Positions 52,870 through 62,369 of a DNA stretch of 64,000 bases are shown here, one piece after another. The stretch covers positions 113,515 through 177,514 of the forward strand of contig NZ_SIJB01000004.1 of assembly GCF_009910845.1 (NCBI RefSeq), read 5' to 3'. Within the stretch, counting starts at the first letter, position 1, and every line of letters begins with the position of its first letter. The notes under the pieces were generated by a model. The model made no database searches. It was not told the origin of the DNA and was given only the letters and a program-made list of their open reading frames with translations. This DNA is from Chengkuizengella marina (GTDB taxonomy: Bacteria > Bacillota > Bacilli > Paenibacillales > KCTC-33759). The translations under genes and the position numbers were made by a program.

Positions 52870-53445
52870 ATGAGACACAAACCATCTAAAGAAGAATTTA
52901 ATAAAAAGTTTGAAGAAGTTACTTTGGATACTGAACAAATTTTTAAAGGAAAAATCATATCGCTGCAGGTGGACAAAGTAAAACTCCCAAATGGAAATAT
53001 ATCAACAAGGGAAATTGTTAGACACCCAGGAGCTGTTGCAGTATTAGCAATATATAATGATAAAATGATTGTTGTAGAGCAATATCGTAAACCTCTAGAA
53101 AAAAATCAGATTGAAATTCCTGCTGGTAAATTAGATCCAGGTGAAGAACCAAAAGAAGCGGCTATTAGAGAACTGAAAGAAGAAACAGGATTTGATTGTG
53201 GTTCGATAAAACAAATCAACTCTTTTTTTACATCACCTGGATTTGCCGATGAGAAAATTGTTCTATTTTTTGCTGAGGATTTAATAAGAGGAGAAATGGA
53301 ACTTGATGAAGATGAGTTTTTATCATGTGAAAGTATTACTTTAGAGCAGGCATTAGAATATATAAAAGAAGAGAAAATCAGCGATGCTAAAACAATCACA
53401 GCTGTTTATGCTTGGCAAATTTATAAATTAACAGGAAAGATATAG
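52870..53445 (+). CDS. nudF: ADP-ribose pyrophosphatase NudF (Nudix)
   Basis: A 191-residue Nudix hydrolase with GKLDPGEEPKEAAIRELKEE followed by TGF, a complete Nudix box. VEQYRKPLEKNQIEIPAGKL before it is the typical ADP-ribose pyrophosphatase context. It splits ADP-ribose to AMP and ribose-5-phosphate. ATG 52870 has GGGAGG nine bases upstream. The endoQ gene begins two bases after its stop. Confidence 0.93.
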   Translation: MRHKPSKEEFNKKFEEVTLDTEQIFKGKIISLQVDKVKLPNGNISTREIVRHPGAVAVLAIYNDKMIVVEQYRKPLEKNQIEIPAGKLDPGEEPKEAAIRELKEETGFDCGSIKQINSFFTSPGFADEKIVLFFAEDLIRGEMELDEDEFLSCESITLEQALEYIKEEKISDAKTITAVYAWQIYKLTGKI

Positions 53446-53446
53446 A

Positions 53447-54613
53447 ATGCAGACATATTATGCAGATTTACATATACATATAGGAAGAACGAATAAAGGT
53501 AAGGCAGTTAAAATAACAGCAAGTAATGATTTAACCTTTTATAATATAATGGAAGAAGCTTCAATGAGAAAAGGGATGGATATTATAGGCATCATTGATT
53601 GTCAGTCCCCAGCCGTTCAAGAAGATATCCATTATTATTTAAATGAAGGTACGATGATAGAAGTCAGTGGTGGCGGTATTCAATTTAGAAATACAACGAT
53701 GATGCTTGGAAGTGAAATAGAGATTTATGATGAGGGGTTTGGTCCTGCTCATGTATTAGCATATTTACCAAATTTACATAACATGATGGATTTTTCAAGA
53801 TGGATGAGTAAACATATGAAAAATGTAAATTTGAGCACTCAAAGACTTTATGTACCAGCTAAAATACTACAAGAAGAAGTGATTGGTAGAGGAGGATTAT
53901 TCATACCAGCGCATATTTTTACACCTCATAAAAGTGCATATGGCAGTTGTTCCTCTAAACTTGCACATGTATTCAATTTAGAATTCATTTCGGCAGTTGA
54001 GTTAGGATTAAGTGCAGATGCAGAAATGGCAGGTTTAATATCTGAGTTAAATGAAATTCCATTTTTAACAAACTCTGATGCACATTCCTTAGGAAAAATT
54101 GCAAGAGAATATAATCAGTTAAAATTAAAAAGTCCCAATTTTTTAGAATTAAAAAAAGCACTACTTCAAATGGATGGTCGTAAAGTAACAGCAAATTTTG
54201 GATTGAATCCAAAGCTGGGAAAATATAATCGCACTTATTGTTCTAATTGTTCCTCTATTCTTGAAGAAAACAAATCTGTTGTTGTAAGGTGTACTTATTG
54301 TGGAAGTGAGAAAGTAGTGCGAGGGGTATATGATCGTGTTGTGCAAATTGCTGATCAGAAAAGTTCAAAACTAGACAATAGACCTCCTTATTACTATCAA
54401 ATTCCTTTGGAGTTTATTCCTGGGCTGGGACCTAGAAAATTAAATCAATTATTATTTCGTTTTGGAACTGAAATGAATGTACTCCATCAAGCGACTAGAG
54501 ATCAAATTAGAGAAGTAGTTGGAGAGAAACTATCCAATTTAATTATGTTAGCAAAACAAGGAAAAAGTGTAATTCAAACTGGAGGTGGAGGAACTTATGG
54601 AAAGATAAGATAA
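53447..54613 (+). CDS. Endonuclease Q family PHP-type nuclease (YqxK)
   Basis: A 388-residue protein with a PHP metal-dependent nuclease domain: YADLHIHIGR at the N-terminus, IDCQSP, and TNSDAHSLGKI. It is followed by a zinc ribbon, CSNCSSILEEN...CTYCGS, and a helix-hairpin-helix-like FIPGLGPRKLNQLL. This is the archaeal/Bacillus EndoQ architecture, which cuts 5' of deaminated bases. It may act in repair of uracil, hypoxanthine or xanthine DNA. It shares the operon with nudF. Confidence 0.9.
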   Translation: MQTYYADLHIHIGRTNKGKAVKITASNDLTFYNIMEEASMRKGMDIIGIIDCQSPAVQEDIHYYLNEGTMIEVSGGGIQFRNTTMMLGSEIEIYDEGFGPAHVLAYLPNLHNMMDFSRWMSKHMKNVNLSTQRLYVPAKILQEEVIGRGGLFIPAHIFTPHKSAYGSCSSKLAHVFNLEFISAVELGLSADAEMAGLISELNEIPFLTNSDAHSLGKIAREYNQLKLKSPNFLELKKALLQMDGRKVTANFGLNPKLGKYNRTYCSNCSSILEENKSVVVRCTYCGSEKVVRGVYDRVVQIADQKSSKLDNRPPYYYQIPLEFIPGLGPRKLNQLLFRFGTEMNVLHQATRDQIREVVGEKLSNLIMLAKQGKSVIQTGGGGTYGKIR

Positions 54614-54708
54614 TGATCTAAAATTACAATCTACCTCTATCAATTTGTCATAGTTTACTTCTTAGATTCATAGAATGTAACAATAGGACAATAGGAGGAA
54701 AGAATTGT

Positions 54709-55332
54709 ATGAATATGCAATATTATCTGAAAGAGCACCTCTCTCTCTATATTTTTGTTTCCGTGTTATTTATTATGGGTATTATTTTTGGAGCTTTGAT
54801 GGTAAATGCATTATCTTTTGAACAAAAAGAGGACATGTCAAGCTATCTTGGGAGTTTTTTTAAAATGATCAATCAGGAAACGGATTTAAGCAGTAAACAG
54901 CTCTTACGGGAAACCTTTAGCTTACATTTAAAATGGATGTTATTAATTTGGGTACTAGGTTTATCAGTAATCGGATTACCTTTTATTTTAATTCTAGATT
55001 TTTTAAAAGGTGTACTGATCGGCTTTACTACGGGATATTTTGTAGGTGAACTTTCTTGGGACGGGATTGTATTTGCACTTGTATCTATTGCGCCACAAAA
55101 TTTAATTATTATTCCTGCTATTATTATTGCTAGTGTTTCAGGAATTTCCTTTTCTATTTATTTAATTAAAAATCGCTTCTTGCAAAAAAGAGGGAATATA
55201 TCAAAACCGTTCATGTCATATTCATTTTTAATATTATCCTTAATCGGTATTTTATTTGTTACTTCCCTTTATGAAACATACCTAACTCCCTCAATTATGA
55301 AGTGGATTACCCCGATGTTATTGTCTGTTTGA
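54709..55332 (+). CDS. spoIIM: Stage II sporulation protein M
   Basis: A 207-residue membrane protein with five hydrophobic segments; IFGALMVNAL near the N-terminus and GLSVIGLPFILILDFLKGVL with GFTTGYFVGEL in the middle match SpoIIM. In Bacillus it works with SpoIID and SpoIIP in septal peptidoglycan thinning during engulfment. GGAGG precedes ATG. The location between endoQ and fur is conserved. Confidence 0.92.
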   Translation: MNMQYYLKEHLSLYIFVSVLFIMGIIFGALMVNALSFEQKEDMSSYLGSFFKMINQETDLSSKQLLRETFSLHLKWMLLIWVLGLSVIGLPFILILDFLKGVLIGFTTGYFVGELSWDGIVFALVSIAPQNLIIIPAIIIASVSGISFSIYLIKNRFLQKRGNISKPFMSYSFLILSLIGILFVTSLYETYLTPSIMKWITPMLLSV

Positions 55333-55445
55333 CTTTACTCATGACCTCCCACTATAATGATACTAGGACTGATAGGATTAGTAAATTTATTATGCTTATT
55401 TTAAGTTTTTCATGCAGATGATTGAGTATTTTGGGGGGAAGGAAT

Positions 55446-55889
55446 ATGGAGGCGCGGATTGAAAAAATCAAACAGCAGTTACAAGCTCAAGGTTATAAGT
55501 TAACACCTCAACGTGAAGCAACTGTTCGCGTTTTATTGGAAAATGAAGAGGATCATTTAAGCGCTGAAGATGTATATATGCTCGTAAAGGATAAGGCCCC
55601 CGAAATTGGTCTTGCCACTGTTTATCGCACTTTGGAGCTTCTCAATGAATTACATGTAGTTGAGAAAATGAATTTTGGTGATGGCGTTGCACGATATGAT
55701 TTAAGAAATAATGATAAAAATCACCACCATCATCATCTTATTTGTGTTCAATGCGGAGCAGTGGATGAAATAATGGAAGATTGGTTAGGTCCTTTAGAGG
55801 AAAGACTTGCAAAAGAGTATAACTTTAAAGTCATTGATCATCGCCTGGATTTTCAAGGCATTTGTCATCGCTGTAATGAGAAACAATAA
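55446..55889 (+). CDS. fur: Ferric uptake regulator Fur
   Basis: A 147-residue Fur-family regulator. The DNA-binding domain has YKLTPQREATVRVLLENEED and IGLATVYRTLELL; the metal sites include DKNHHHHHLICVQCG and a second CHRC at the end (CxxC zinc pair). The sequence and the position after spoIIM point to Fur rather than PerR or Zur, since in Bacillus fur (yqkL) follows spoIIM. GGGGGGAAGG lies upstream of ATG 55446. Confidence 0.9.
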   Translation: MEARIEKIKQQLQAQGYKLTPQREATVRVLLENEEDHLSAEDVYMLVKDKAPEIGLATVYRTLELLNELHVVEKMNFGDGVARYDLRNNDKNHHHHHLICVQCGAVDEIMEDWLGPLEERLAKEYNFKVIDHRLDFQGICHRCNEKQ

Positions 55890-55907
55890 CATATTACATA
55901 CAACTCG

Positions 55908-55948
55908 CTCTCAATACTTGTACAGAATCAGTAGTGAGGGTATTTTTG
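55908..55948 (+). terminator. Intrinsic terminator after fur
   Basis: CTCTCA-ATA-CT (55908-55918) pairs imperfectly with AGTAGTGAGGG (55930-55940), followed by TATTTTTG. Confidence 0.55.
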
Positions 55949-56040
55949 TCTTTTTTGGAAATCCTATCTCATAGTTATTATTTATTTAAATTGTTACAAA
56001 ATATATCATAGTTAGTATAACTTAAGGAGAGTGTTTTGAA

Positions 56041-57156
56041 GTGATCATCGGAGTACCGAAAGAAGTAAAAGTGAATGAAAATCGTATTTCTCTTACACCC
56101 GCAGGTGCGGGAATGCTAACAAAATCAGGTCATCAAGTTATTTTAGAAAAAGGAGCTGGAGAAAATAGCGGTTTCTTAGATGAAGATTATATTCAAGAAG
56201 GGGTAAATATTTTATCTACTGCTCGTGAGGTATGGTCTAAAGCAGAAATGATTATCAAAGTAAAAGAACCTCTTCCATCAGAATATGAATTATTTCAAGA
56301 AAATCAAATTGTTTTTACATATTTGCATCTTGCAGCTGCTGGAGATTTAACAGATCATTTATTACAAAAAAATGTAACTTCAATCGCTTATGAAACGATT
56401 CAATTACCTACAGGTGAATTACCTTTATTAACTCCAATGAGTGAAGTAGCTGGGAGAATGTCTGTTCAGGTAGGAGCGCAATTCTTAGAAAATTACTATG
56501 GCGGACGAGGTGTGCTTTTAGGCGGTGTACCGGGAGTTCCACCAGGTGATGTGTGTATTATTGGTGGAGGTGTAGTGGGTACGAATGCTGCCAAAATGGC
56601 ATTAGGTATGGGGGCAAGTGTAGTCATCGTGGAAAAAAGTGCACAACGTATGAGACAGTTAGATGATTTATTTAATGGAAGAGTTCGTACTTTAATGTCC
56701 AATCCTTACAATATTTTAAGTGCAGTTCAAAAAGCAGATTTATTAATCGGAGCTGTATTAATACCAGGAGCACGTGCACCTAAATTAGTAACAGAAGATA
56801 TGGTAAAACAAATGAAAAATGGTGCTGTTGTTGTTGATGTTGCAGTAGATCAAGGTGGAACAATTGAAACTATCGATCGAGTGACTTCTCATAGTGATCC
56901 GACCTATGAAAAATATGGGGTTATTCATTATGCTGTTGCCAATATGCCTGGTGCTGTTCCAAGAACATCAACTCTGGCTTTAACCAATGTAACAATGCCA
57001 TATGTAATGGAACTCGCAAACAAAGGCTTTGATCAAGCGATTAAAGAAAACCAACCATTAAAATTAGGTGTGAATACTTATAAGGGAAAACTAACATATA
57101 AAGCAGTTGCTGATGCTGTTAGTCATCCTTTCACTACACTAGATGATATTCTTTAA
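56041..57156 (+). CDS. ald: Alanine dehydrogenase
   Basis: A 371-residue NAD enzyme for L-alanine deamination to pyruvate. [19 protein letters not shown] carries the substrate Arg and [11 protein letters not shown] the catalytic Lys; THLHLAAA-like YLHLAAAGD holds the catalytic His; the NAD loop is [18 protein letters not shown]. It is used in Bacillus during sporulation for alanine use. GTG start with AAGGAGAGTG upstream. A terminator follows. Confidence 0.95.
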   Translation: MIIGVPKEVKVNENRISLTPAGAGMLTKSGHQVILEKGAGENSGFLDEDYIQEGVNILSTAREVWSKAEMIIKVKEPLPSEYELFQENQIVFTYLHLAAAGDLTDHLLQKNVTSIAYETIQLPTGELPLLTPMSEVAGRMSVQVGAQFLENYYGGRGVLLGGVPGVPPGDVCIIGGGVVGTNAAKMALGMGASVVIVEKSAQRMRQLDDLFNGRVRTLMSNPYNILSAVQKADLLIGAVLIPGARAPKLVTEDMVKQMKNGAVVVDVAVDQGGTIETIDRVTSHSDPTYEKYGVIHYAVANMPGAVPRTSTLALTNVTMPYVMELANKGFDQAIKENQPLKLGVNTYKGKLTYKAVADAVSHPFTTLDDIL

Positions 57157-57206
57157 AAGCAAATTCTAATATTAAAACTTTAAATACAAGTTATCTCATA
57201 GAACAT

Positions 57207-57245
57207 CCCACTTCTTAATTGAAGTGGGTATTTTATATTTTTTAG
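57207..57245 (+). terminator. Intrinsic terminator after ald
   Basis: CCCACTTC (57207-57214) pairs with GAAGTGGG (57221-57228) around TTAATT, followed by TATTTTATATTTTTT. Confidence 0.85.
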
Positions 57246-57334
57246 TAAGATGGTTATAACAGTAGATTTTAAGTTTAAATATGTTTAACATTATATTATT
57301 GATTATCTCACTAAGTAGAAAAGGGGATTTAAGA

Positions 57335-58111
57335 ATGAACGAAGCTCTAAAAAGAAATTTAGATGATATTGAATCTGCACAGGAAACTATGAAGGAACAG
57401 AGGGATCTAGTTCAAGATTTAGTAGATCATTCTAATAACGTAGCTGTTCATGCATCCGATGTAATGGAAAAGGTAGGGAACATTAAATTATTGTCTTCTC
57501 ATGCAGTTAATTTATCTCGAGAGGGAGAACTACAAATTGAGCAAACGGTAGCTCAAATGGAACAAATTAATCAACGGACAGAAGATATTGTCAAAAGAAT
57601 GAATACATTAACAGAACTTTCAACAGATATACTACAAGTGGTTGATGTACTGCAGCAAATTGCTTCTCAAACAAAGTTATTATCACTAAATGCAGCAATA
57701 GAAGCTGCGCGTGCAGGAGATCATGGAAGGGGTTTTGGTGTGGTTGCTTCTGAAGTTAGAAAACTAGCAGAAAGTAGTGAGAAATCTTCCAAAGAAGTTG
57801 AGAGTATAATCAGTCAGATTTCAAATGAAATTAATGATTTGGTAAAAGAAACAAACAATAGTGAGAAAGATACAGAGAAGGGTAAAACAGATGTTGAAAA
57901 TGCAAAACAAAAATTCTTAATGATTCAATCTGCTGTTGATACGTTAAGTAAAGATAATGAGGAAGTATTTTCAAAAGCTACAACAATGAACGAAATTAGT
58001 GGAACTATTAGTGAATTAAGCAAACCTATTGCTGATAATCGTGAACGGATATCACAGGGTGTAGAAGCAGCTCTAAACATTACTGAAATATATGAAGTGA
58101 ATAATAATTAA
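57335..58111 (+). CDS. Cytosolic methyl-accepting chemotaxis-like protein
   Basis: A 258-residue protein consisting almost wholly of the coiled-coil signalling domain of chemoreceptors. The kinase-contact hairpin tip is [20 protein letters not shown] followed by [12 protein letters not shown], with no transmembrane helix and no recognised sensor domain. Such short receptors may join arrays as accessory units or have diverged roles. ATG 57335 was chosen for AAAAGGGG ten bases upstream; the open frame runs 54 bases further back without an SD. Confidence 0.85.
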   Translation: MNEALKRNLDDIESAQETMKEQRDLVQDLVDHSNNVAVHASDVMEKVGNIKLLSSHAVNLSREGELQIEQTVAQMEQINQRTEDIVKRMNTLTELSTDILQVVDVLQQIASQTKLLSLNAAIEAARAGDHGRGFGVVASEVRKLAESSEKSSKEVESIISQISNEINDLVKETNNSEKDTEKGKTDVENAKQKFLMIQSAVDTLSKDNEEVFSKATTMNEISGTISELSKPIADNRERISQGVEAALNITEIYEVNNN

Positions 58112-58142
58112 TTCTTTATGCCTATGTTACATGTTTTAACCT

Positions 58143-58391
58143 TTAGTTTAGTTTCCCTATGGTTTCATTATTGGTTATTCCTGCCACTATATATTTAAAA
58201 TAAAAAGAACCAACATTTTCTTTTTGAATGCGTTGGTTCTTGTGCTTATTACGATATAAGTAATCTTTTTTTGTTTTCGTTTTTCTTGTGCGCATATTGA
58301 TTAATGCAAATGGACTTCTGTTTTCAGCTGGATTTCTTCTTCCTTCTCGTTCCAATCTCTCTCTGAACTTTTTAGCTTTTGATTTAGCCAA
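58143..58391 (-). CDS. brfA: Ribosome rescue factor BrfA-like protein, non-stop type gene
   Basis: An 82-codon frame whose first 60 residues are strongly basic (MAKSKAKKFRERLEREGRRN, later MRTRKTKTKKDYLYRNKHKN). They resemble B. subtilis YqkK/BrfA as I remember it, which recruits RF2 to stalled ribosomes. A strong intrinsic terminator lies inside the frame at 58241-58197, before the stop at 58143. Most mRNA should therefore end after about 63 codons without a stop codon, as described for brfA and arfA, whose products are kept low by tmRNA tagging. TTG 58391 was chosen for AAGGAG eight bases upstream. Confidence 0.8.
   Translation of the reverse strand: MAKSKAKKFRERLEREGRRNPAENRSPFALINMRTRKTKTKKDYLYRNKHKNQRIQKENVGSFYFKYIVAGITNNETIGKLN
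58197..58241 (-). terminator. Intrinsic terminator inside the brfA coding region
   Basis: AAGAACCAAC (58205-58214) pairs with GTTGGTTCTT (58232-58241). On the - strand it is followed by TTTATTTTA. It precedes the brfA stop codon by about 60 bases, so normal transcripts would be non-stop. Confidence 0.85.
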
Positions 58392-58499
58392 TTCAATCAC
58401 TCCTTATATTTAGTTACAAAATTCATTATATCACCTTTTGTTGTTTCAATGGTAATCACTGAGATTTCCAAATGAATATTAAACCAAGTCCAATATTTA

Positions 58500-58742
58500 T
58501 TACAAACGTCTTTTAAAATCACGGATATAGGAATCTGTTTCAATGGACTTAACTGAAAGCATTTCTAGTATGCGATCCTGACGTTCTTGTCCTTCTTTAA
58601 TTTCTTTTACATCATTTTTAATTTCTTTTAATTCTAAATCCATTTTATTTTCATGAGCATTTAATCTAGCATTTGTATCTCCAACCATTTTTATCAAGGT
58701 ACCTAGCATTTCTTCCATACGATTAAGTTGATTTTTATCCAT
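58500..58742 (-). CDS. Small coiled-coil protein of unknown function
   Basis: An 80-residue protein that is almost entirely a charged coiled coil (DKNQLNRMEEMLGTLIKMVG; LELKEIKNDVKEIKEGQERQ) with a short basic tail, DFKRRL. No catalytic motif, signal or membrane helix is seen. It is transcribed toward brfA with a 109-base gap. ATG 58742 has a modest SD (AAGGAATTGGTAAG). The strong heptad pattern makes it a real coding region more likely than not. Confidence 0.65.
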   Translation of the reverse strand: MDKNQLNRMEEMLGTLIKMVGDTNARLNAHENKMDLELKEIKNDVKEIKEGQERQDRILEMLSVKSIETDSYIRDFKRRL

Positions 58743-58943
58743 CTTACCAATTCCTTATTAATTGTGAATTAGGCCTTATTATATCTATTCTATTATAGCA
58801 TATGAAAAGAACAAATCACAAACATTAGTTCGTATTTAGTGCTCTATGCAAAAAATGTGTCACATATAATACTATCAGCATATAGATTTGTAATAAAAAC
58901 CTTGAATTCTAATGTATCTTTATTTATAATAGACTTGTTCCAA

Positions 58944-58959
58944 ATATGTAATCGATTAC
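58944..58959. promoter_or_regulatory. Perfect palindrome, candidate LacI-family operator
   Basis: ATGTAATCGATTACAT is a 16-base palindrome with the central CG typical of LacI-family operators, 73 bases before the lacI-type gene. The remaining bases of the 289-base gap show only an A/T-rich promoter-like stretch. Confidence 0.6.
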
Positions 58960-59031
58960 ATGTTATTAATATATAATTATAGGTGTAGGTTAAGAAATAA
59001 AAAGTTCAATTATTTATAGGAGTTAGAAAAT

Positions 59032-60036
59032 ATGACAAAAATGTCCGATGTCGCTAAACTTGCTCAGGTATCTACAGCTACAGTTTCCAGAGTATTGCAA
59101 AAACCAGAAACAGTTAAAGAAGAGACGAAACAAAAAGTACTAGAAGTAATTAAAAAACTAGATTATCAACCGAATATATTAGCAAGAAATTTTAGACGTC
59201 TGGAAACAAAAACAATTTTAGTTGTCATGCCAAGTATTTTAAACAATGTGTTTTCACAAATTATTGTTGGTATTGATTACGAAGCAACAAAAAGTGGTTA
59301 TCAAGTGATACTAGGAAATACGATGCAAGATGAACAAAGGGCGCTTGGTTTAATTAACCATCTAAAACAAAAACAAGTAGATGGCATGATTTTATTAACA
59401 GCAAGATTAGACATGAATGAGCTAGTAAAAATTTCTAAAGAGTATTCAGTGGTGTTAGTTTCTGATTTTTTAGAAAATAAGAACGTTCTACCAACTATTG
59501 CTATTGATAATATGAAGGAAAGTTATCGTATTACTGAACACCTTATTAAATTAGGTCATACAAAGATAGCACACATATCAGGCCCACTAGATATGTCAAT
59601 GAGCAGAGATAGACTCAGTGGATATCAAAAAGCTTTAATGGATCATAACCTACCTATTGAATATGGTTATTTGGAAAAGGGTGATTATTCATTCCAATCA
59701 GGTTATGACAGTATGTTAAGCCTGATGGATTTAAAATGTCCTCCAACTGCAGTCGTTGCGGCAAGTGATAGAATGGCAATGGGTGCCGTCAAAGCAGCTA
59801 AGAAAAAAGGTGTGCAAGTGCCAAACCATATTGCAATTGTTGGTTTTGATGATATAGAGTTTTCAAAACTATTTGAACCAGCATTAACTACCGTGGCACA
59901 ACCCTTTTTTGAGATGGGAAAAAAAGCAATGAGCATATTACAACAACAAATTGCAGGAGAGCAAATTAATAATGACATCATTTTATTAAAAAGCGAGCTA
60001 AAGATAAGAGAATCATGTGGATTTAACTTGAAGTAG
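59032..60036 (+). CDS. LacI-family transcriptional regulator
   Basis: A 334-residue regulator with the LacI HTH at 4-25 (SDVAKLAQVSTATVSRVLQK), the hinge helix (NILARNFRRLETK) and a periplasmic-binding-protein-like effector domain with CcpA-like GFDDIEFSKLFEPALTTV. The inducer is unknown; the sugar-acid dehydratase gene directly downstream points to a hexuronate or sugar-acid ligand (inference). A palindrome with central CG lies upstream, and a second one after its stop. AGGAG lies before ATG. Confidence 0.9.
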   Translation: MTKMSDVAKLAQVSTATVSRVLQKPETVKEETKQKVLEVIKKLDYQPNILARNFRRLETKTILVVMPSILNNVFSQIIVGIDYEATKSGYQVILGNTMQDEQRALGLINHLKQKQVDGMILLTARLDMNELVKISKEYSVVLVSDFLENKNVLPTIAIDNMKESYRITEHLIKLGHTKIAHISGPLDMSMSRDRLSGYQKALMDHNLPIEYGYLEKGDYSFQSGYDSMLSLMDLKCPPTAVVAASDRMAMGAVKAAKKKGVQVPNHIAIVGFDDIEFSKLFEPALTTVAQPFFEMGKKAMSILQQQIAGEQINNDIILLKSELKIRESCGFNLK

Positions 60037-60064
60037 ACATCATTGAAGATATTTTCATTCAATT

Positions 60065-60076
60065 GAAATCGATTTC
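60065..60076. promoter_or_regulatory. Second candidate operator, before the dehydratase gene
   Basis: GAAATCGATTTC is a perfect 12-base palindrome sharing the core ATCGAT with the palindrome at 58944-58959. It lies between the lacI-type gene and the dehydratase. Confidence 0.45.
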
Positions 60077-60196
60077 TTATCAGAATAAAAAAACTTGTTA
60101 TTGGACATTTTGTAATTGTACATTAGATCAATATAAAGAACTAAATAAACATCATTTTAATTTAATCAAAACATAAAAGTGAGGAATCAATACCAA

Positions 60197-61393
60197 ATGA
60201 TTACAATCAGAGATGTAAAAGCAATACTGACAGCACCAGAGGGGATAAATCTTGTTGTAGTAAAAATTGAAACTTCTGAGCCAGGATTATATGGTTTAGG
60301 GTGTGCTACATTTACACAAAGATATTTGACGGTTCAAAATGCGATCGAAGAATATTTAAAACCATTTTTAATTGGAAAAGACGTTCAACGAATAGAGGAT
60401 ATTTGGAACACATCCATGGTAAGTGGATATTGGAGAAATGGACCAGTTCTAAATAATGCAATATCTGGTGTAGATATGGCCCTTTGGGATATCAAAGGAA
60501 AACTTGCAAATATGCCATTGTATCAATTATTAGGTGGTAAATGTCGTGAAGCTGCCCCAGTATATATACATGCTGATGGAAGAACTAAAGAAGAAGTAAA
60601 GGAAAACGTTTGTTCATATATGGAAGAAGGATATCGATATATTAGATGTCAAATGGGTTTGTACGGAGGAAAAGAGCAAAAAATAATTAAGCCAGATCAT
60701 GCACTTGATGGAGCTTATTATGATCCAAAGGTATATATGAGGGATGTAATCAATTTATTTGACTATTTAAGATCTAAACTTGGACCAGAGATTGAGTTAT
60801 TACACGATGTTCATGAACGTTTAGCTCCCATTGATGCGGTTAGGTTTGCAAAACTACTAGAACCATATAACTTATTTTTCTTAGAAGACGCTTTACCACC
60901 TGAACAGATTGAATGGTTCAAAACGATTCGTCAACATAGTGCGATACCAATTGCTATGGGTGAACTATTTAATAATCCAAATGAGTATATCCCATTAATT
61001 AAAGACCGTTTAATAGATTTTATTCGAATTCATGTGAGTCAAATTGGCGGAATCACACCAGCTAAGAAATTAATTTCATTATGCGAGTCGTTTGGGGTAA
61101 GAACGGCTTGGCATGGACCTGGCGATCTTTCACCAGTTGGACATGCTGCTAGTGTACATCTTGATATCAGTAGTATTAATTTTGGGATACAAGAAATGAA
61201 CAAATTTAATGATGCTATCCAAGAGGTATTCCCAGGTACTCCAGAAGTAAAAAATGGTTACGTATATCCGAATGAAAAGCCAGGTATTGGTGTTGAAATA
61301 AATGAGGAACTAGCGAAAAAATATCCATGTACGAATGAGCTCCCATCTTGGACGTTAGCTAGATTACCTGATGGTACTTCTGCTCGTCCTTAA
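60197..61393 (+). CDS. Enolase-superfamily sugar-acid dehydratase (ManD/RspA group)
   Basis: A 398-residue mandelate-racemase-type enzyme. The capping domain opens MITIRDVKAILTAPEG; the barrel has IELLHDVHERL (metal Asp), FLEDALPPEQ (metal Glu), AMGELFNNPNEY (third Glu) and HVSQIGGITPAKK, and WHGPGDLSPVGHAA follows. This is the ManD/RspA layout; many such proteins have weak or unknown activity. The substrate is probably mannonate, gluconate or a relative. ATG 60197 is preferred (GTGAGG 12 bases upstream); an in-frame GTG at 60179 is possible. It is next to, and perhaps regulated by, the LacI protein. Confidence 0.85.
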   Translation: MITIRDVKAILTAPEGINLVVVKIETSEPGLYGLGCATFTQRYLTVQNAIEEYLKPFLIGKDVQRIEDIWNTSMVSGYWRNGPVLNNAISGVDMALWDIKGKLANMPLYQLLGGKCREAAPVYIHADGRTKEEVKENVCSYMEEGYRYIRCQMGLYGGKEQKIIKPDHALDGAYYDPKVYMRDVINLFDYLRSKLGPEIELLHDVHERLAPIDAVRFAKLLEPYNLFFLEDALPPEQIEWFKTIRQHSAIPIAMGELFNNPNEYIPLIKDRLIDFIRIHVSQIGGITPAKKLISLCESFGVRTAWHGPGDLSPVGHAASVHLDISSINFGIQEMNKFNDAIQEVFPGTPEVKNGYVYPNEKPGIGVEINEELAKKYPCTNELPSWTLARLPDGTSARP

Positions 61394-61434
61394 TATCAAT
61401 TTTTAAATTGAACTAAATAGAGAAATATAGAGTG

Positions 61435-61475
61435 AGAGTAGAGATTTTTTATAAAGAATATCTCTACTCTTTTTC
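61435..61475 (+). terminator. Intrinsic terminator after the dehydratase gene
   Basis: AGAGTAGAGAT (61435-61445) pairs perfectly with ATCTCTACTCT (61460-61470), then TTTTC follows. Confidence 0.85.
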
Positions 61476-61664
61476 AATTTGCCCATGAAAAGATATCTGG
61501 ACGCAAATAATTAGAACTTTAATAAGAGCTTAGTTATTTTCCTATAATGGTCATAAATAGGATATAATGAACAAAATAGGAAATTAAAATTTTATGCTTG
61601 ATTATAATGTAAATTGGGTGTTTGACATGGATTTTATCCATTTTCAAATGATAGGAGTATTGTT

Positions 61665-62369
61665 ATGGAATATACGATTTTAGTTGCTGATGATGAAACA
61701 AATATAACTGATGTTTGTTCAAGATATTTAGAGAGAGAAGGTTATCGGGTAATTACTGTTAATGATGGAGAAGCTGCTCTTGAAAAGTGGAAAAACGAAT
61801 CCCTTGATTTAATCATCCTTGATTTAATGATGCCCGGAAAAAATGGATGGCAGGTATGTGAAGAAATTAGAAATCAAGATGATATTCCGATTATCATGCT
61901 TACAGCAAGAGCGGAAGAAATGGACAGAGTCATGGGACTTACAATGGGCGCAGATGATTATTTAACTAAACCGTTTAGTCCTAGAGAATTAGTTCTAAGG
62001 GTGAAAGGGATTTTACGAAGACAGCAGCGTGTAGTAAGTCAGCTATCATCTGAACCTGACTTAATTCAATTTTCAGGATTAGAAATTGATGTGAAAAAAA
62101 GAAGTGTAGCGGTGGACGGTAAAGTGATTGATTTAACTTTTAAGGAATTTGAAGTTTTATTGTTATTGTCTAGTCATCCTAATCAAGTCTTTTCAAGGGA
62201 TCAATTATTGAATAAAGTATGGGAAAGTGATTATGAAGGGGATATGAACACAGTAACTGTACATGTACGCAGACTAAGAGAAAAGATAGAACCCGATGCA
62301 TCAAACCCTAAATACATAAAAACTGTATGGGGTATTGGGTATAAAATTGAAGGAAGTACTGAATCATGA
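61665..62369 (+). CDS. OmpR-family response regulator
   Basis: A 234-residue regulator: receiver domain with acidic pair in LVADDETN, phospho-acceptor Asp53 in LIILDLMMPGKNG and switch Lys in DDYLTKPFSPREL; winged-helix output domain with KEFEVLLLLSSHPNQVFSRD and VTVHVRRLREKIE. The gene overlaps its kinase by 4 bases (ATGA), as in a two-component pair. No target can be named. AGGAG lies before ATG. Confidence 0.95.
   Translation: MEYTILVADDETNITDVCSRYLEREGYRVITVNDGEAALEKWKNESLDLIILDLMMPGKNGWQVCEEIRNQDDIPIIMLTARAEEMDRVMGLTMGADDYLTKPFSPRELVLRVKGILRRQQRVVSQLSSEPDLIQFSGLEIDVKKRSVAVDGKVIDLTFKEFEVLLLLSSHPNQVFSRDQLLNKVWESDYEGDMNTVTVHVRRLREKIEPDASNPKYIKTVWGIGYKIEGSTES

Noticed and set aside
58143..58391. 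brfA as a pseudogene with a lost stop codon
   Set aside because: The internal terminator and about 63-codon non-stop product match the known design of brfA/arfA, so read-through beyond the usual end is not evidence of decay.
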